Source of the DNA: Betaproteobacteria bacterium
GTDB taxonomy: Bacteria; Pseudomonadota; Gammaproteobacteria; Burkholderiales; SG8-41
Direction of reading: 5' to 3'
Assembly (NCBI GenBank): GCA_025363575.1
Contig: JANYDM010000101.1
Coordinates: 1-27,603, forward strand
DNA: 27,603 nucleotides
This document shows positions 7,410-15,309 of the stretch, in pieces. The translations under genes and the position numbers were made by a program. The notes below the pieces were generated by a model. It worked only from the letters and a program-made list of their open reading frames with translations. It was not told the origin of the DNA and did no database searches. Position 1 is the first letter of the stretch, and each line of letters starts with the position of its first letter.

Positions 7410-8405
7410 CTATTGCTGCGGAATACCCGCTTCCTTGATCACGCGCCCCCAGCGCGCGGTTTCTGCACGCATGAACTGCGCGAATTCATCACGGCTGGTC
7501 GGCGCAATCTCGATCACCATGTCTTTGAACCGCTGCTGGAGTTCGGGCTGGCGCAACACCGCTGTGAGGTCGGCATGCACCTTGTCGAGAATCCCCGCAG
7601 GCGTGCCGGTCGGTGCACACAACCCGTACCACGAGCTCACTTCGAAACCGGGCAGCGCGGTCTCGTGCACGGTCGGCACTGACGGCAACTGCGAAATGCG
7701 CGTGAGGCTCATCACCGCCAGCGCGCGCACCCGCCCGCTCTGAATGACCGGCAGCACCGCGGGCGCCGACTGTATGCTCACGGGAATCTGGCCGCCGATC
7801 AAATCGGACAGCGCCTGCGGCGCGCCCTTGTAGGGGACCTGCACGAGGTCGATCTTCGCCGTCAGCTTCAAGTACTCCATCGCGAGCTGCTGCGACGAGC
7901 CGGACGCCGACGTGCCATAGCTCAGCTTGCCCGGATTGGCTTTCGCATACGCGATGAACTCCGCAATCGAGCGCGACGGCATCGACGGATGCACGACAAG
8001 CACGTTCGGCGTCTTGCCGATGAGCGAGATGGCTGCAAAGTCGCGCTGGTGGTTGTACGGCATCGTCGCGTACAAAGACTCGGCGATTGCGCTCGACGCG
8101 ATATTGCATTGAAACAACGTATAGCCATCGGCGGGCGCCTTGGCGGCGATTGCGGCGCCCAGCGTGCCGCCCGCGCCCGAGCGGTTGTCGACCACCACTT
8201 GCTGATTCCATATCCGGCCGAGCCGTTCGCTAATCTGGCGCGCGACAATATCGGGCGAGCCCGCGGCGGGAAAAGGCACGAGGTAGCGCACGGGTTTGGC
8301 GGGATAACTCTGCGCTGGCGATGTCAGCGGGCACAGCCATGCCGCCAGCGCCAACGCCAACGTCGACGTCAACGCACGATGTCGTTCGATCGCAAGCTCA
8401 GTCAC
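7410..8405 (-). CDS. Bug/TctC-family periplasmic substrate-binding protein (Bug4)
   Basis: A 331-residue Bug protein. The start is a GTG at 8405 preceded at ideal distance by GGGAGGAG, which fixes it despite the unusual codon. Signal peptide: acidic/basic N-terminus, then LALALAAWLCPLTSPAQ. Motifs are YPAKPVRYLVPFPAAGSPDI, VDNRSGAGGTLG, DGYTLFQ, QVPYKGAPQA (Gln in place of the common His) and LPGFEVSSWYG. It ends PQQ rather than the frequent KGE. Its upstream neighbour, a radical SAM gene, is divergent; the oxygenase gene lies downstream. The ligand is unknown. Confidence 0.93.
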   Translation of the reverse strand: MTELAIERHRALTSTLALALAAWLCPLTSPAQSYPAKPVRYLVPFPAAGSPDIVARQISERLGRIWNQQVVVDNRSGAGGTLGAAIAAKAPADGYTLFQCNIASSAIAESLYATMPYNHQRDFAAISLIGKTPNVLVVHPSMPSRSIAEFIAYAKANPGKLSYGTSASGSSQQLAMEYLKLTAKIDLVQVPYKGAPQALSDLIGGQIPVSIQSAPAVLPVIQSGRVRALAVMSLTRISQLPSVPTVHETALPGFEVSSWYGLCAPTGTPAGILDKVHADLTAVLRQPELQQRFKDMVIEIAPTSRDEFAQFMRAETARWGRVIKEAGIPQQ

Positions 8406-8579
8406 CGGCTCTCCTCCCGCTTATCCAAATCTCCGCATGCATTGTCCACCTTCAAAACAGCTTCTGGAAGCGGCTGCCTGCGCATTGCCACAATTCGCCA
8501 CACGCGCGCCACGATTGCGCCCGGCCCCGCCATTTCGGCTGCCTAGCCTTGAATCTCCTTTCTACAGTTCGAGGTCACC

Positions 8580-10154
8580 ATGCGCATCCTTCTGCTCAAT
8601 CCACCGCATATCGCAATCGGCAGCCGCATTCCGCTGGAACAGCTTCCCCCGCTCGGCTTGCTTTCAATCGGCGGCCCGCTCATCGATGCGGGCCATGACG
8701 TCGAGTTGCTCGACGCCGAAGTAGGTCCGCTAACGCACGACGAGGTGATCAAGCGCGTCGTCACGCACCGCCCGCAGGTGCTGATGGTCGGACATTCAGG
8801 CTCGACGTCGGGCCATCCGATAGCCGCAGAGCTGACGCGGCGCGTGCGCGAGAAGCTGCAAAACGTCATCATCGTGTACGGCGGCGTGTTTCCGACTTAT
8901 CACTTTCGCGAGGTGATGCAGGCCGAGCCGCAAGTCGACGTGATCGTGCGCGGCGAAGGCGAAGCGACCGCGCTGAACCTGATGAACGCGCTGGAAAACG
9001 ACGTGGGCCTGAAGACGGTGGACGGCATTACCTTCCGCACCGGCGACGGGCTGGTCGTGGAAAACAATCCCGCTGAAATGATCCGCGACCTGGACGCGTT
9101 CCGCGTCGGCTGGGAGCTCATCGAGCCATCGCGCTACGGCTATTACGGCGGCAAGCGCGCGGTGGTGATGCAGTTCTCGCGCGGCTGCCCGCATCATTGC
9201 AACTATTGCGGCCAGCGCGGGTTCTGGGCGCGCTGGCGCCACCGAGATCCGCAAAAATTCGCGGCGGAGATCGCATGGCTGCACCGCGAGCATGGCGTGC
9301 AGCTCATCAATCTCGCCGACGAAAATCCCACGGTCAACAAGGCGGCGTGGCGTGCCTTCTGCGAAGCGATGATCGCCCAGAACGTCCCCGTCAGCATTAT
9401 TGGCTCGACGCGCACCGGCGACATCGTGCGCGATGCCGACATTTTGCATCTCTACCGGCGCGCCGGCGTCGAGCGCTTTCTGCTCGGCATCGAAAACACC
9501 GACGAGGCGACGCTCGACAAGATCAAGAAAGGCTGCGACACCACCACCGACCGCGAAGCGATACGGCTGATGCGCCTGCACGGCATCATCTCGCTCGCGA
9601 CGTGGGTCGCCGACTTCGAGGAGGTCACCGACCGCGACCTGCTGCGCTGCCTGCGGCAGCTCATTTCGTACGACGTCGACCAGATCACGACCATGTTTGT
9701 GACGCCGCACCGCTGGACGGGTTTCTACCGGCAGGCGCAGGACCGCCGCGTCATCCAGCTCGATCAGCGGCTGTGGGATTACAAGCACCAGGTGCTGGAA
9801 TCGCGCCGCATGCCGCCCTGGCGCCTGTACTTATGGGTCAAGCTGATCGAAGTGCTCGTGCAAACGCGGCCGCGCGCGGTGTTGCGGACTTTTTTGAACC
9901 CGGACCGCGCGATGAGCCACGGCATGCGCTGGTACACGCGCATGGGCCGGCGCGTGTGGTTTCACGAAATGAAAAACTTCCTGTTCAACGACCGCCGCGT
10001 GAAAGACGGCCCCACCCTGCGCGAGTTCTGGGGCGCGCCGCAGGACCGGCAGGAAGTGCCGGTGCGCGTGGTGAAATTCAAGAACCGCCGCAGCGAGTAC
10101 GCAAAACACTGGCTGTCGCGCGTCAAGCACGATCTTTCATCTTCGGCGGGATGA
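8580..10154 (+). CDS. B12-binding radical SAM protein, BchE-like class
   Basis: A 524-residue protein. Residues 1-140 form a cobalamin-binding Rossmann domain (MRILLLNPPH, GLLSIGGPLIDAGHDVELLDAE, VGHSGST, YGGVFPTYHF, VRGEGEAT) without the DxHxxG cobalt-ligand motif. The radical SAM core follows with the Cx3Cx2C cluster at C203, C207 and C210 (RGCPHHCNYC). Such enzymes use a 4Fe-4S cluster, SAM and often methylcobalamin for methylation, cyclisation or oxidation of unactivated carbons. The arrangement resembles the anaerobic Mg-protoporphyrin ester cyclase BchE, but no bacteriochlorophyll genes are present, so the substrate is open. GAGGT precedes the ATG. It is transcribed alone, divergent from Bug4. 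Confidence 0.88.
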   Translation: MRILLLNPPHIAIGSRIPLEQLPPLGLLSIGGPLIDAGHDVELLDAEVGPLTHDEVIKRVVTHRPQVLMVGHSGSTSGHPIAAELTRRVREKLQNVIIVYGGVFPTYHFREVMQAEPQVDVIVRGEGEATALNLMNALENDVGLKTVDGITFRTGDGLVVENNPAEMIRDLDAFRVGWELIEPSRYGYYGGKRAVVMQFSRGCPHHCNYCGQRGFWARWRHRDPQKFAAEIAWLHREHGVQLINLADENPTVNKAAWRAFCEAMIAQNVPVSIIGSTRTGDIVRDADILHLYRRAGVERFLLGIENTDEATLDKIKKGCDTTTDREAIRLMRLHGIISLATWVADFEEVTDRDLLRCLRQLISYDVDQITTMFVTPHRWTGFYRQAQDRRVIQLDQRLWDYKHQVLESRRMPPWRLYLWVKLIEVLVQTRPRAVLRTFLNPDRAMSHGMRWYTRMGRRVWFHEMKNFLFNDRRVKDGPTLREFWGAPQDRQEVPVRVVKFKNRRSEYAKHWLSRVKHDLSSSAG

Positions 10155-10195
10155 ACTCCCGGTTTTAGCCGGCTGCGCGAACCGCGGCATTAAAA

Positions 10196-10645
10196 TCAGT
10201 TGCCGGCGCGCGACGAATTCAACGCGATGGCCGCGCGAATCAGCGCTTTCAGCGCCTTCTCATTCATCTTTCCGCCCTCGTGGAAGTCGATAGCGCGCCT
10301 GACGTTGCCTTCGAGACTGGAGTTGAAGAGCCTGGCCGGGTCCGCCAGCGCGGCTCCCTTGGCGAATGTCATTTTTACCACGCTCTTATACGTTTCGCCG
10401 GTGCAGATCATGCCGTCGTGATACCACACCGGAACGCCGCGCCATTTCCACTCTTCGACGACCGCGGGATCGGCCTGCTTGATCACTGCGCGCAGCCGCG
10501 CGAGCGTTTCGCCGCGCCAGTCGCCGAGCTCTTTGATCCTCGCGTCTATCAGACGCGACGGCGACTTTACTTTGCCGGGCGCACTCTTGTTCGCACCGCT
10601 TTTTACTTTCGTTTTCTTTGCTTTCTTGCGGCTTGCTTCAGGCAT
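10196..10645 (-). CDS. DUF1801-domain protein with Lys-rich N-terminus
   Basis: A 149-residue protein. The first 30 residues are a Lys/Ser tail (KKAKKTKVKSGANKSAPGKVK) that could bind nucleic acid. Residues 32-145 match the DUF1801/YdhG-like domain: RLRAVIKQADPAVVEEWKW, GVPVWYHDGMICTGETYK, VKMTFAKGAAL, LFNSSLEGNVRRAIDF and KALIRAAIALN. The domain is widespread; its biochemical role is not established. GGAG lies 8 nt before the ATG. It faces the radical SAM gene tail to tail with 41 nt between the stops and no convincing terminator. Confidence 0.87.
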   Translation of the reverse strand: MPEASRKKAKKTKVKSGANKSAPGKVKSPSRLIDARIKELGDWRGETLARLRAVIKQADPAVVEEWKWRGVPVWYHDGMICTGETYKSVVKMTFAKGAALADPARLFNSSLEGNVRRAIDFHEGGKMNEKALKALIRAAIALNSSRAGN

Positions 10646-10754
10646 TGCAGGGCTCCGGCAAGTTACGATAGCTCATCACGGGCTGATCTGACACAGCACC
10701 AATGCTGTCGATAATACGCGAATCCAAACGGCCGCTGATCGCCGCTCCTGCTCC

Positions 10755-11729
10755 TCACTCGCCCTTGATCCCCGCGCGCGTGATCACGTCCGTCCATTTA
10801 ACCGTCTCCGCTTTGACGTGCGCGGCAAAACGCTCGGGCGTGCCGCCGACGGGCTCGATGCCCAGTGCCAGCCAGCGCTCGCGTATCGCCGGCGATTCAA
10901 TCGCTTTGTTGAGCTCCGCGTTAAGCCTGGCGACGATGGCTGCGGGCGTTGCCGCCGGCGCAATGTAACCGCCCCACGCAGTGATCTCGTAGCCCGGCAC
11001 GCCGGCCTCCGATACGGTCGGAATATCGGGCGCCAGCGGAATGCGCCGCGGGCCCGTCACGCCGAGCGCGCGCAGCCGTCCGGACGTGACGTGCGGCAAC
11101 ACGGAGGTCACGTTGTCCGACATAAGCTGCAGGCGGCCGCCGATGATTTCGGTGATGACCTGCTGCATGCCTTTATACGGCACGTGCACCATGCGCGTGT
11201 TCGTCATGAGCTTGAGCAGCTCCACGCTCAGATGCATCGTGCTGCCGCTGCCGGTCGAGCCGAACAGCAACTGGTCCGGGTTGCGCTTTGCATACGCAAT
11301 CAGTTCCGCCATCGAATTGACGGGCAGCGTCGGCGTGATCGCGATGATGTTGGGCGAAATGTTCGTCAGGACCACCATGCGGAAATCCTTTTTCACGTCG
11401 TACGGCACGCGCGCAAGCAAGCTCGGATTGGTGGCGAGCGGAAACCCGCCGTAGCCTATCGTATAGCCGTCCGGCAGAGCCCTCGCCACCGCCTCGAACC
11501 CGATCGAGCTGCTGGCGCCCGGCCGGTTGTCCACCACGACTTGCTGGCCGATTTGTTTGCCGAGCGCGACGGCGACGAGCCGCGAATTCGTGTCCGGCTG
11601 CCCGCCGGCGGCCGAGGGCACGATCATGCGTACAGGCCGTTCGGGCCAGGCAGCGAGCGCCGGGTACCCTGGCACACAGCCCATCGCGGCCATCAGCAAT
11701 AGCGTTTTTGCAGACTTCATAAACTCCAT
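10755..11729 (-). CDS. Bug/TctC-family periplasmic substrate-binding protein (Bug5)
   Basis: A 324-residue Bug protein with a signal peptide (KSAKTLLLMAAMGCVPGYPALA) and the motifs WPERPVRMIVPSAAGGQPDT, VDNRPGASSSIG, DGYTIGYGG, HVPYKGMQQV, DIPTVSEAGVPG and a KGE end. The ligand loop PSAAGGQPD is the most divergent of the plus-Gly-Gly type in the window. Two ATGs three codons apart (11729 and 11720) compete. AAAAGG abuts the first, and GGATGGAG is close to the second, so the start is uncertain by 9 nt. It is divergent from the SDR-hydrolase-Bug6 operon and not in an operon with an enzyme; a DUF1801 gene lies 109 nt downstream. Confidence 0.92.
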   Translation of the reverse strand: MEFMKSAKTLLLMAAMGCVPGYPALAAWPERPVRMIVPSAAGGQPDTNSRLVAVALGKQIGQQVVVDNRPGASSSIGFEAVARALPDGYTIGYGGFPLATNPSLLARVPYDVKKDFRMVVLTNISPNIIAITPTLPVNSMAELIAYAKRNPDQLLFGSTGSGSTMHLSVELLKLMTNTRMVHVPYKGMQQVITEIIGGRLQLMSDNVTSVLPHVTSGRLRALGVTGPRRIPLAPDIPTVSEAGVPGYEITAWGGYIAPAATPAAIVARLNAELNKAIESPAIRERWLALGIEPVGGTPERFAAHVKAETVKWTDVITRAGIKGE

Positions 11730-11795
11730 CCTTTTGTCGAGCGTGCTGCTCTGACCCGCGAGCGCGTGGACAGGGATGATACCGCCACCCGCTGT

Positions 11796-11822
11796 TTGAT
11801 GAACGCTGGGGCACCGTATAAT
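11796..11822 (+). promoter_or_regulatory. Sigma-70-type promoter of the SDR-hydrolase-Bug6 operon
   Basis: A perfect TATAAT at 11817-11822 is preceded by TTGATG at 11796-11801 with a 15-nt spacer, slightly short. Transcription would start near 11829, leaving a leader of about 37 nt that contains the strong AAGGAGGAG in front of the ATG at 11866. It is the clearest -10 box on this side of the Bug5/SDR divergent region. Confidence 0.5.
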
Positions 11823-11865
11823 CGCGACAGTTCAACGCGAGGCAGAATCGCGCAAGGAGGAGTTC

Positions 11866-12639
11866 ATGGCCGTACCAGGTCTACCCGCCGCGGGACGCGA
11901 GCTCGCCGGCCAGGTCGCGCTCGTCACCGGCGGCGCGAAGAATATCGGGCGCGCGATCTCGCTCGCACTTGCGGCCGCAGGCGCGGCGGTTGCGATCAAC
12001 ACGCTGCGCTCAAGCGAAGAGGCCGAAGCCGTAGTGAGAGAGATCCGCGCGGCGGGCGGCAACGGCGAGGTTTTCCTCGCGGACGTGGCAGATGCCAGCG
12101 CGGTGCGCGCGATGGGCGAAGGCGTGCTGAAACGTTTCGGCAGAATCGACATCCTGGTCCTCAATGCCTCGCAGCGCCGCGAGATGCTCTTCAAGGACAT
12201 GACGTTCGAGGACTGGCGCCACACGTTGTCGATCACGCTCGACGGCTCATTTCACTGCATCAAGGCCTGCCTGCCTTCCATGCTTGCGCAGCGCAGCGGC
12301 AACATCGTCACGCTGGCCGGCGACGCCGTCCTGCTTGGCGGCAATCGCAAAGCGCACAACACAACGGCGAAGAACGGGCTCGTCGGACTCACGCGCGCCC
12401 TGGCCAGGGAACTCGCCGGCGACGGCATCCGCGTCAATTGCGTATCGCCCGGCAGCATCAATACCGAACGTCCCGCTCACCGCAGCGCGCGCGCCGACCC
12501 CCAAGGCAAGATCCCGCTGGGACGCTACGGCGAGCCGGAAGAAATCGCCGCCTGCGTGCGCTTCCTGTGCGGCCCCGGCGGCGGCTTCATCACCGGCCAG
12601 ATCCTGCACGTTAGCGGCGGCGATTTTATTTTCGCGTAG
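11866..12639 (+). CDS. SDR-fold protein lacking the catalytic Ser and Tyr
   Basis: A 257-residue short-chain dehydrogenase/reductase-fold protein. The nucleotide-binding motif TGGAKNIG (21-28) is intact. The usual NNAG is replaced by LNAS (99-102). The classical Ser...Tyr-x3-Lys is degenerate: the Tyr position holds Asn165 (HNTTAK) with Lys169 kept, and the Ser position thirteen residues earlier holds Gly152. The C-terminus (FITGQILHVSGGD) is standard. It probably binds NAD(P) but is unlikely to use normal SDR chemistry; it may be a partner, sensor or non-redox enzyme. AAGGAGGAG gives a firm start. It is first gene of an operon with the hydrolase 19 nt downstream and Bug6 after that. Confidence 0.88.
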   Translation: MAVPGLPAAGRELAGQVALVTGGAKNIGRAISLALAAAGAAVAINTLRSSEEAEAVVREIRAAGGNGEVFLADVADASAVRAMGEGVLKRFGRIDILVLNASQRREMLFKDMTFEDWRHTLSITLDGSFHCIKACLPSMLAQRSGNIVTLAGDAVLLGGNRKAHNTTAKNGLVGLTRALARELAGDGIRVNCVSPGSINTERPAHRSARADPQGKIPLGRYGEPEEIAACVRFLCGPGGGFITGQILHVSGGDFIFA

Positions 12640-12658
12640 CACAACCAGAGGAAAGACG

Positions 12659-13819
12659 ATGTTCTACAACAGCAACTGGATCCACAGCTTCCCGCAGAAT
12701 TACCAGTGGTCGAACGCAATCCTCGTTACCAAGGGCATGGCGCCCTATGGCGCAGTGGCGATGGGCGAGATCGACATCGTCACGCAGAAGCTGCACGCGC
12801 GCATCAACGAGCCGCACGCGTGGTGGGAAGAATGGCAGGCGATGGCCGAATTCGTCGAACGCGGCGGTGACACAGCGGCAGCTGCAGGCAACCACGCGAC
12901 GGCCGGCAATTACTATCTACGCGCATCCAACTACTACTATTGCGGCGAGCGCATGATAGAGCCGGGCGAGAAAAAGATCGGCATGTACAAGAAGAGCCTG
13001 CATTGCGCGCACGAAGGCCTCAAGCGCCGCTATCCGAACGTCGAGTTCGTCGACGTGCCTTACGAGGGCAAATCGCTGCCGGCCTATTTCATGAAGTCGC
13101 CGTACGCCAAGGGCCCGGCACCGACCATGGTCCTGTTCGACGGCCTCGATAACTGCAAAGAGATGAGTGTGCTGTTCGCGGGCCTCGAGCTCGCCTACCG
13201 CGGGTTTCACACGCTGGCGATCGACGGCCCCGGTCAGGGAGAAGCTCTGCGCTTACGCAACATTCCGGCGCGTTACGACTACGAAGTCGCGGGCACTGCC
13301 GCCTACAATTATGTCGCCGGCCGCAACGATGTCGATGCAAAACGCGTGGCCATCATGGCTTACAGCGCCGGCGGTTATTACGCGCCGCGCGCCGCTGCTT
13401 TCGAGCCGCGCTATGCAGCCTGTGTCGCGTGGGGCCCGCATTATGACTATCACGCGGTATGGCAAAAGCGCTGGGCCGCAATGCAGAAGGACCATAACAG
13501 CGTGGCCACGTCGCACTTCCAGCTACCGTGGGTGCTCGGCGTCGACGGCATGGACGCGGCGATGGAGAAACTGAAAAAATTCACGCTCGCTGGCGTGGCC
13601 GACAAGATCAAATGCCCGATGCTGATCTGCTGGGGCGAAGAAGACAAATTGACGCCCCGCGAAATCGCACATCAGCTTCTCGACAACGTGGGGTCGACAG
13701 ACAAGACGCTGAAAGTGTTTACCGCGAAAGAAGGCGGCGCCGAACATTGCCAGGTCGACAACCGCCAGGTCGGCACGGATTACATCTGCGATTGGCTGTC
13801 GGCGCGGCTGCACCCGTAG
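12659..13819 (+). CDS. Alpha/beta hydrolase (FrsA / 2,6-dihydropseudooxynicotine hydrolase-like)
   Basis: A 386-residue serine hydrolase. Residues 1-125 are a helical N-terminal region containing YYLRASNYYYCGERM; the core follows. The triad is visible: S236 in AYSAGG, D329 in CWGEEDKLT, H363 in GGAEHCQVD. Oxyanion-region residues are near FDGLDNCKE (160-168), and DGPGQGEALRLR is at 189-200. The layout matches the family of C-C bond hydrolase DHPON hydrolase and related esterases, so the substrate may be a diketone or an ester. The start is the ATG at 12659 with AGAGGAAAG upstream; the frame extends further 5' but only as a shadow of the SDR gene. It lies 19 nt after the SDR stop and 5 nt before Bug6. 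Confidence 0.88.
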   Translation: MFYNSNWIHSFPQNYQWSNAILVTKGMAPYGAVAMGEIDIVTQKLHARINEPHAWWEEWQAMAEFVERGGDTAAAAGNHATAGNYYLRASNYYYCGERMIEPGEKKIGMYKKSLHCAHEGLKRRYPNVEFVDVPYEGKSLPAYFMKSPYAKGPAPTMVLFDGLDNCKEMSVLFAGLELAYRGFHTLAIDGPGQGEALRLRNIPARYDYEVAGTAAYNYVAGRNDVDAKRVAIMAYSAGGYYAPRAAAFEPRYAACVAWGPHYDYHAVWQKRWAAMQKDHNSVATSHFQLPWVLGVDGMDAAMEKLKKFTLAGVADKIKCPMLICWGEEDKLTPREIAHQLLDNVGSTDKTLKVFTAKEGGAEHCQVDNRQVGTDYICDWLSARLHP

Positions 13820-13824
13820 CGATC

Positions 13825-14781
13825 ATGCGCACACTCTTGCTCGCAACACTCATCGCCGCGGGCGCGGCGGCGGCGCAGGATTATCCGCAGCGCCCGATTC
13901 GCATGGTGATTCCGTTTCCCGCGGGCGGCTCTATCGACCTGATCGGCCGCTCGATCGCGCAGAACTGGAGCGCCACCCTCGGCCAGCAGATCGTCATCGA
14001 CAACCGTGGCGGCGCCGGCGGCACGCTGGGCACGGATCTCGTCGCTAAAGCGCAGCCCGACGGCTACACGATTCTCTACGGCAATTCCGGGCCGCTCTCG
14101 ATCGGTCCGCTGCTCTACAAGAAGCTCGGCTACGACCTCTTCCGCGACCTGGCGCCGGTATCGCAGTCTGTAAGCTCGCCGTTCGTCGTGTTCGCGAATC
14201 AAGCGCTGCCGCCGAACAATGCGGCGGAGCTCATCGCCTACGCGAAGGAGCGGCCGAATCAAATTAATTACGCGTCGAGCGGCGTCGGCAGCGGCCTGCA
14301 TCTCGTCGGCGAGCTCTTTCAGAGCGTGACCGGCACGAAGCTCGTGCACGTGCCATTCAAAGGTATCAGCCAGGCGCTGGCGGAACTCTTCACCGGCCGC
14401 GTGCAGCTGGCGATGAGCACCACCGCGGGGCTCGCGCCGCACGTCAGGGCCGGCCGCATGAAGGGCATTGTCAGCACCGGCCGCGAGCGGTCGCCGCAAC
14501 TGCTGGAAGTGCCGACATGCATCGAGGCCGCCTTGCCGGGCTTCTGCGTCAGTTCGTGGCATGCAATCATGGCCCCGGCCGGCACACCGCGCGCAGTCGT
14601 CAACAAGCTGCAGCAGGCGCTGAAAACCACCTTGGCGAATGCAGAGCTGCGCGATCAACTGCTTGCGCGGGAAGATGCTTCCGCCGTGGCGGGCACACCC
14701 GACGAGCTGGCGAAATTCCTGCGCGCCGAATCCGCCCGCTGGGCCGCGATCATCAAGGCGGTGGGCGTCAAGGGCGAATAG
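13825..14781 (+). CDS. Bug/TctC-family periplasmic substrate-binding protein (Bug6)
   Basis: A 318-residue Bug protein starting at the ATG at 13825, where a compact signal peptide begins (MRTLLLATLIAAGAAAAQ). Motifs are YPQRPIRMVIPFPAGGSIDL, IDNRGGAGGTLG, DGYTILYG, HVPFKGISQA, LPGFCVSSWHA and a KGE end. There is no independent Shine-Dalgarno sequence; it starts 5 nt after the hydrolase stop, so translation is probably coupled. It shares an operon with an SDR-fold protein and an alpha/beta hydrolase, which suggests that the bound compound is the hydrolase substrate or product. Confidence 0.93.
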   Translation: MRTLLLATLIAAGAAAAQDYPQRPIRMVIPFPAGGSIDLIGRSIAQNWSATLGQQIVIDNRGGAGGTLGTDLVAKAQPDGYTILYGNSGPLSIGPLLYKKLGYDLFRDLAPVSQSVSSPFVVFANQALPPNNAAELIAYAKERPNQINYASSGVGSGLHLVGELFQSVTGTKLVHVPFKGISQALAELFTGRVQLAMSTTAGLAPHVRAGRMKGIVSTGRERSPQLLEVPTCIEAALPGFCVSSWHAIMAPAGTPRAVVNKLQQALKTTLANAELRDQLLAREDASAVAGTPDELAKFLRAESARWAAIIKAVGVKGE

Positions 14782-14804
14782 CTCTAATAGCGATGCATTT
14801 TTCT

Positions 14805-14813
14805 TGCTAGAAT
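14805..14813 (+). promoter_or_regulatory. Extended -10 promoter in front of the Cys-rich gene
   Basis: TGC followed by TAGAAT matches the extended -10 pattern TGnTATAAT at five of six core positions. No good -35 is seen, as is common for extended -10 promoters. The expected transcription start falls at or within a few bases of the GTG at 14820, where no Shine-Dalgarno sequence exists. The gene may be expressed from a leaderless message. Confidence 0.45.
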
Positions 14814-14819
14814 GCCGGC

Positions 14820-15182
14820 GTGACTCCACGACTCCATCGAATTATTGCCTGCGTGCTGCTGCTGTTGCTGCCGTTGCAGGCGTTCGCCGCGGTGACCGCA
14901 TGTGCGCACGCGAAAGCGCCGCAGGCCGCTGCCATGGAAGGCATGGAGAACTGCCAGATGGCGCAGGATAACGCCGGCACGGATGGCGCTTCCAAGTCCG
15001 GCGGCGAGAGCCCGCAATCGTGCTGCGCCACGATGGCTTGTGCGATATGCAGCGCTCTGGCATCCGCTCCACGGCTGCCGGCATCCGTTGCCGCGCATGA
15101 GCAATCCGGCCCGTTGATCTTTCCGCAGTACACCTCCTTCATCCCCGACGGGTTGCAACGCCCGCCCACTATCCGCGCGTAG
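14820..15182 (+). CDS. Small exported Cys-rich protein (DUF2946-like)
   Basis: A 120-residue protein. Residues 5-23 form a signal peptide or anchor (RLHRIIACVLLLLLPLQAFA). The mature part is rich in potential metal ligands: C28-x-H30, M41, C45-x-M47, C68-C69, M72 and C74-x-x-C77. This resembles DUF2946-type proteins found next to copper and heavy-metal genes. The GTG start at 14820 is forced: an in-frame TAG lies four codons upstream and the hydrophobic leader begins just after it. It opens the envelope metal module and is separated from the outer-membrane-like gene by 127 nt of hairpins and repeats. A role in periplasmic metal binding is an inference. Confidence 0.72.
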   Translation: MTPRLHRIIACVLLLLLPLQAFAAVTACAHAKAPQAAAMEGMENCQMAQDNAGTDGASKSGGESPQSCCATMACAICSALASAPRLPASVAAHEQSGPLIFPQYTSFIPDGLQRPPTIRA

Positions 15183-15220
15183 ACGCGTTGCGCAGCCGGT
15201 CGGCTGCGCCAGGCGCGTCG
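15183..15220 (+). repeat. Large stem-loop directly after a stop codon
   Basis: The inner arm at 15191-15210 is a perfect 20-nt palindrome (GCGCAGCC / GGCTGCGC around GGTC). It is enclosed by GACGCG at 15183-15188 and CGCGTC at 15215-15220. It begins at the base after the TAG of the Cys-rich gene. Only a weak T-rich stretch (GCTTTACTT) follows, so it may terminate partially or protect the upstream message from decay. Confidence 0.8.
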
Positions 15221-15226
15221 CTTTAC

Positions 15227-15290
15227 TTGCCCCGGCCGCCGGCCGGGATGCATTTGTCTTGCCCCGGCCGCCGGCCGGGATGCATTTGTT
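15227..15290. repeat. Two exact tandem copies of a 32-bp unit, each with a hairpin
   Basis: Positions 15227-15258 and 15259-15290 are identical. Each unit starts CTTGCCCCGG, contains a 7-bp GC-only stem CCCGGCC / GGCCGGG with a GCC loop, and ends in the palindrome ATGCAT followed by TTGT. Perfect identity indicates a recent duplication or an active site. The repeats lie 20 nt upstream of the ATG of the outer-membrane-like gene, so they sit in its leader or promoter. Confidence 0.92.
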
Positions 15291-15309
15291 ACACGCACGG
15301 GGGTCACCG

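Noticed and set aside
8580..10154. A bacteriochlorophyll biosynthesis locus
   Set aside because: Only the BchE-like architecture supports it; no other pigment gene lies in the window.
12284..12658. An N-terminal extension of the alpha/beta hydrolase
   Set aside because: It overlaps the SDR gene in another frame and has low-complexity composition; AGAGGAAAG fixes the start at 12659.
15227..15290. A CRISPR array
   Set aside because: Only two directly abutting copies of a 32-bp unit with no spacers and no cas genes.
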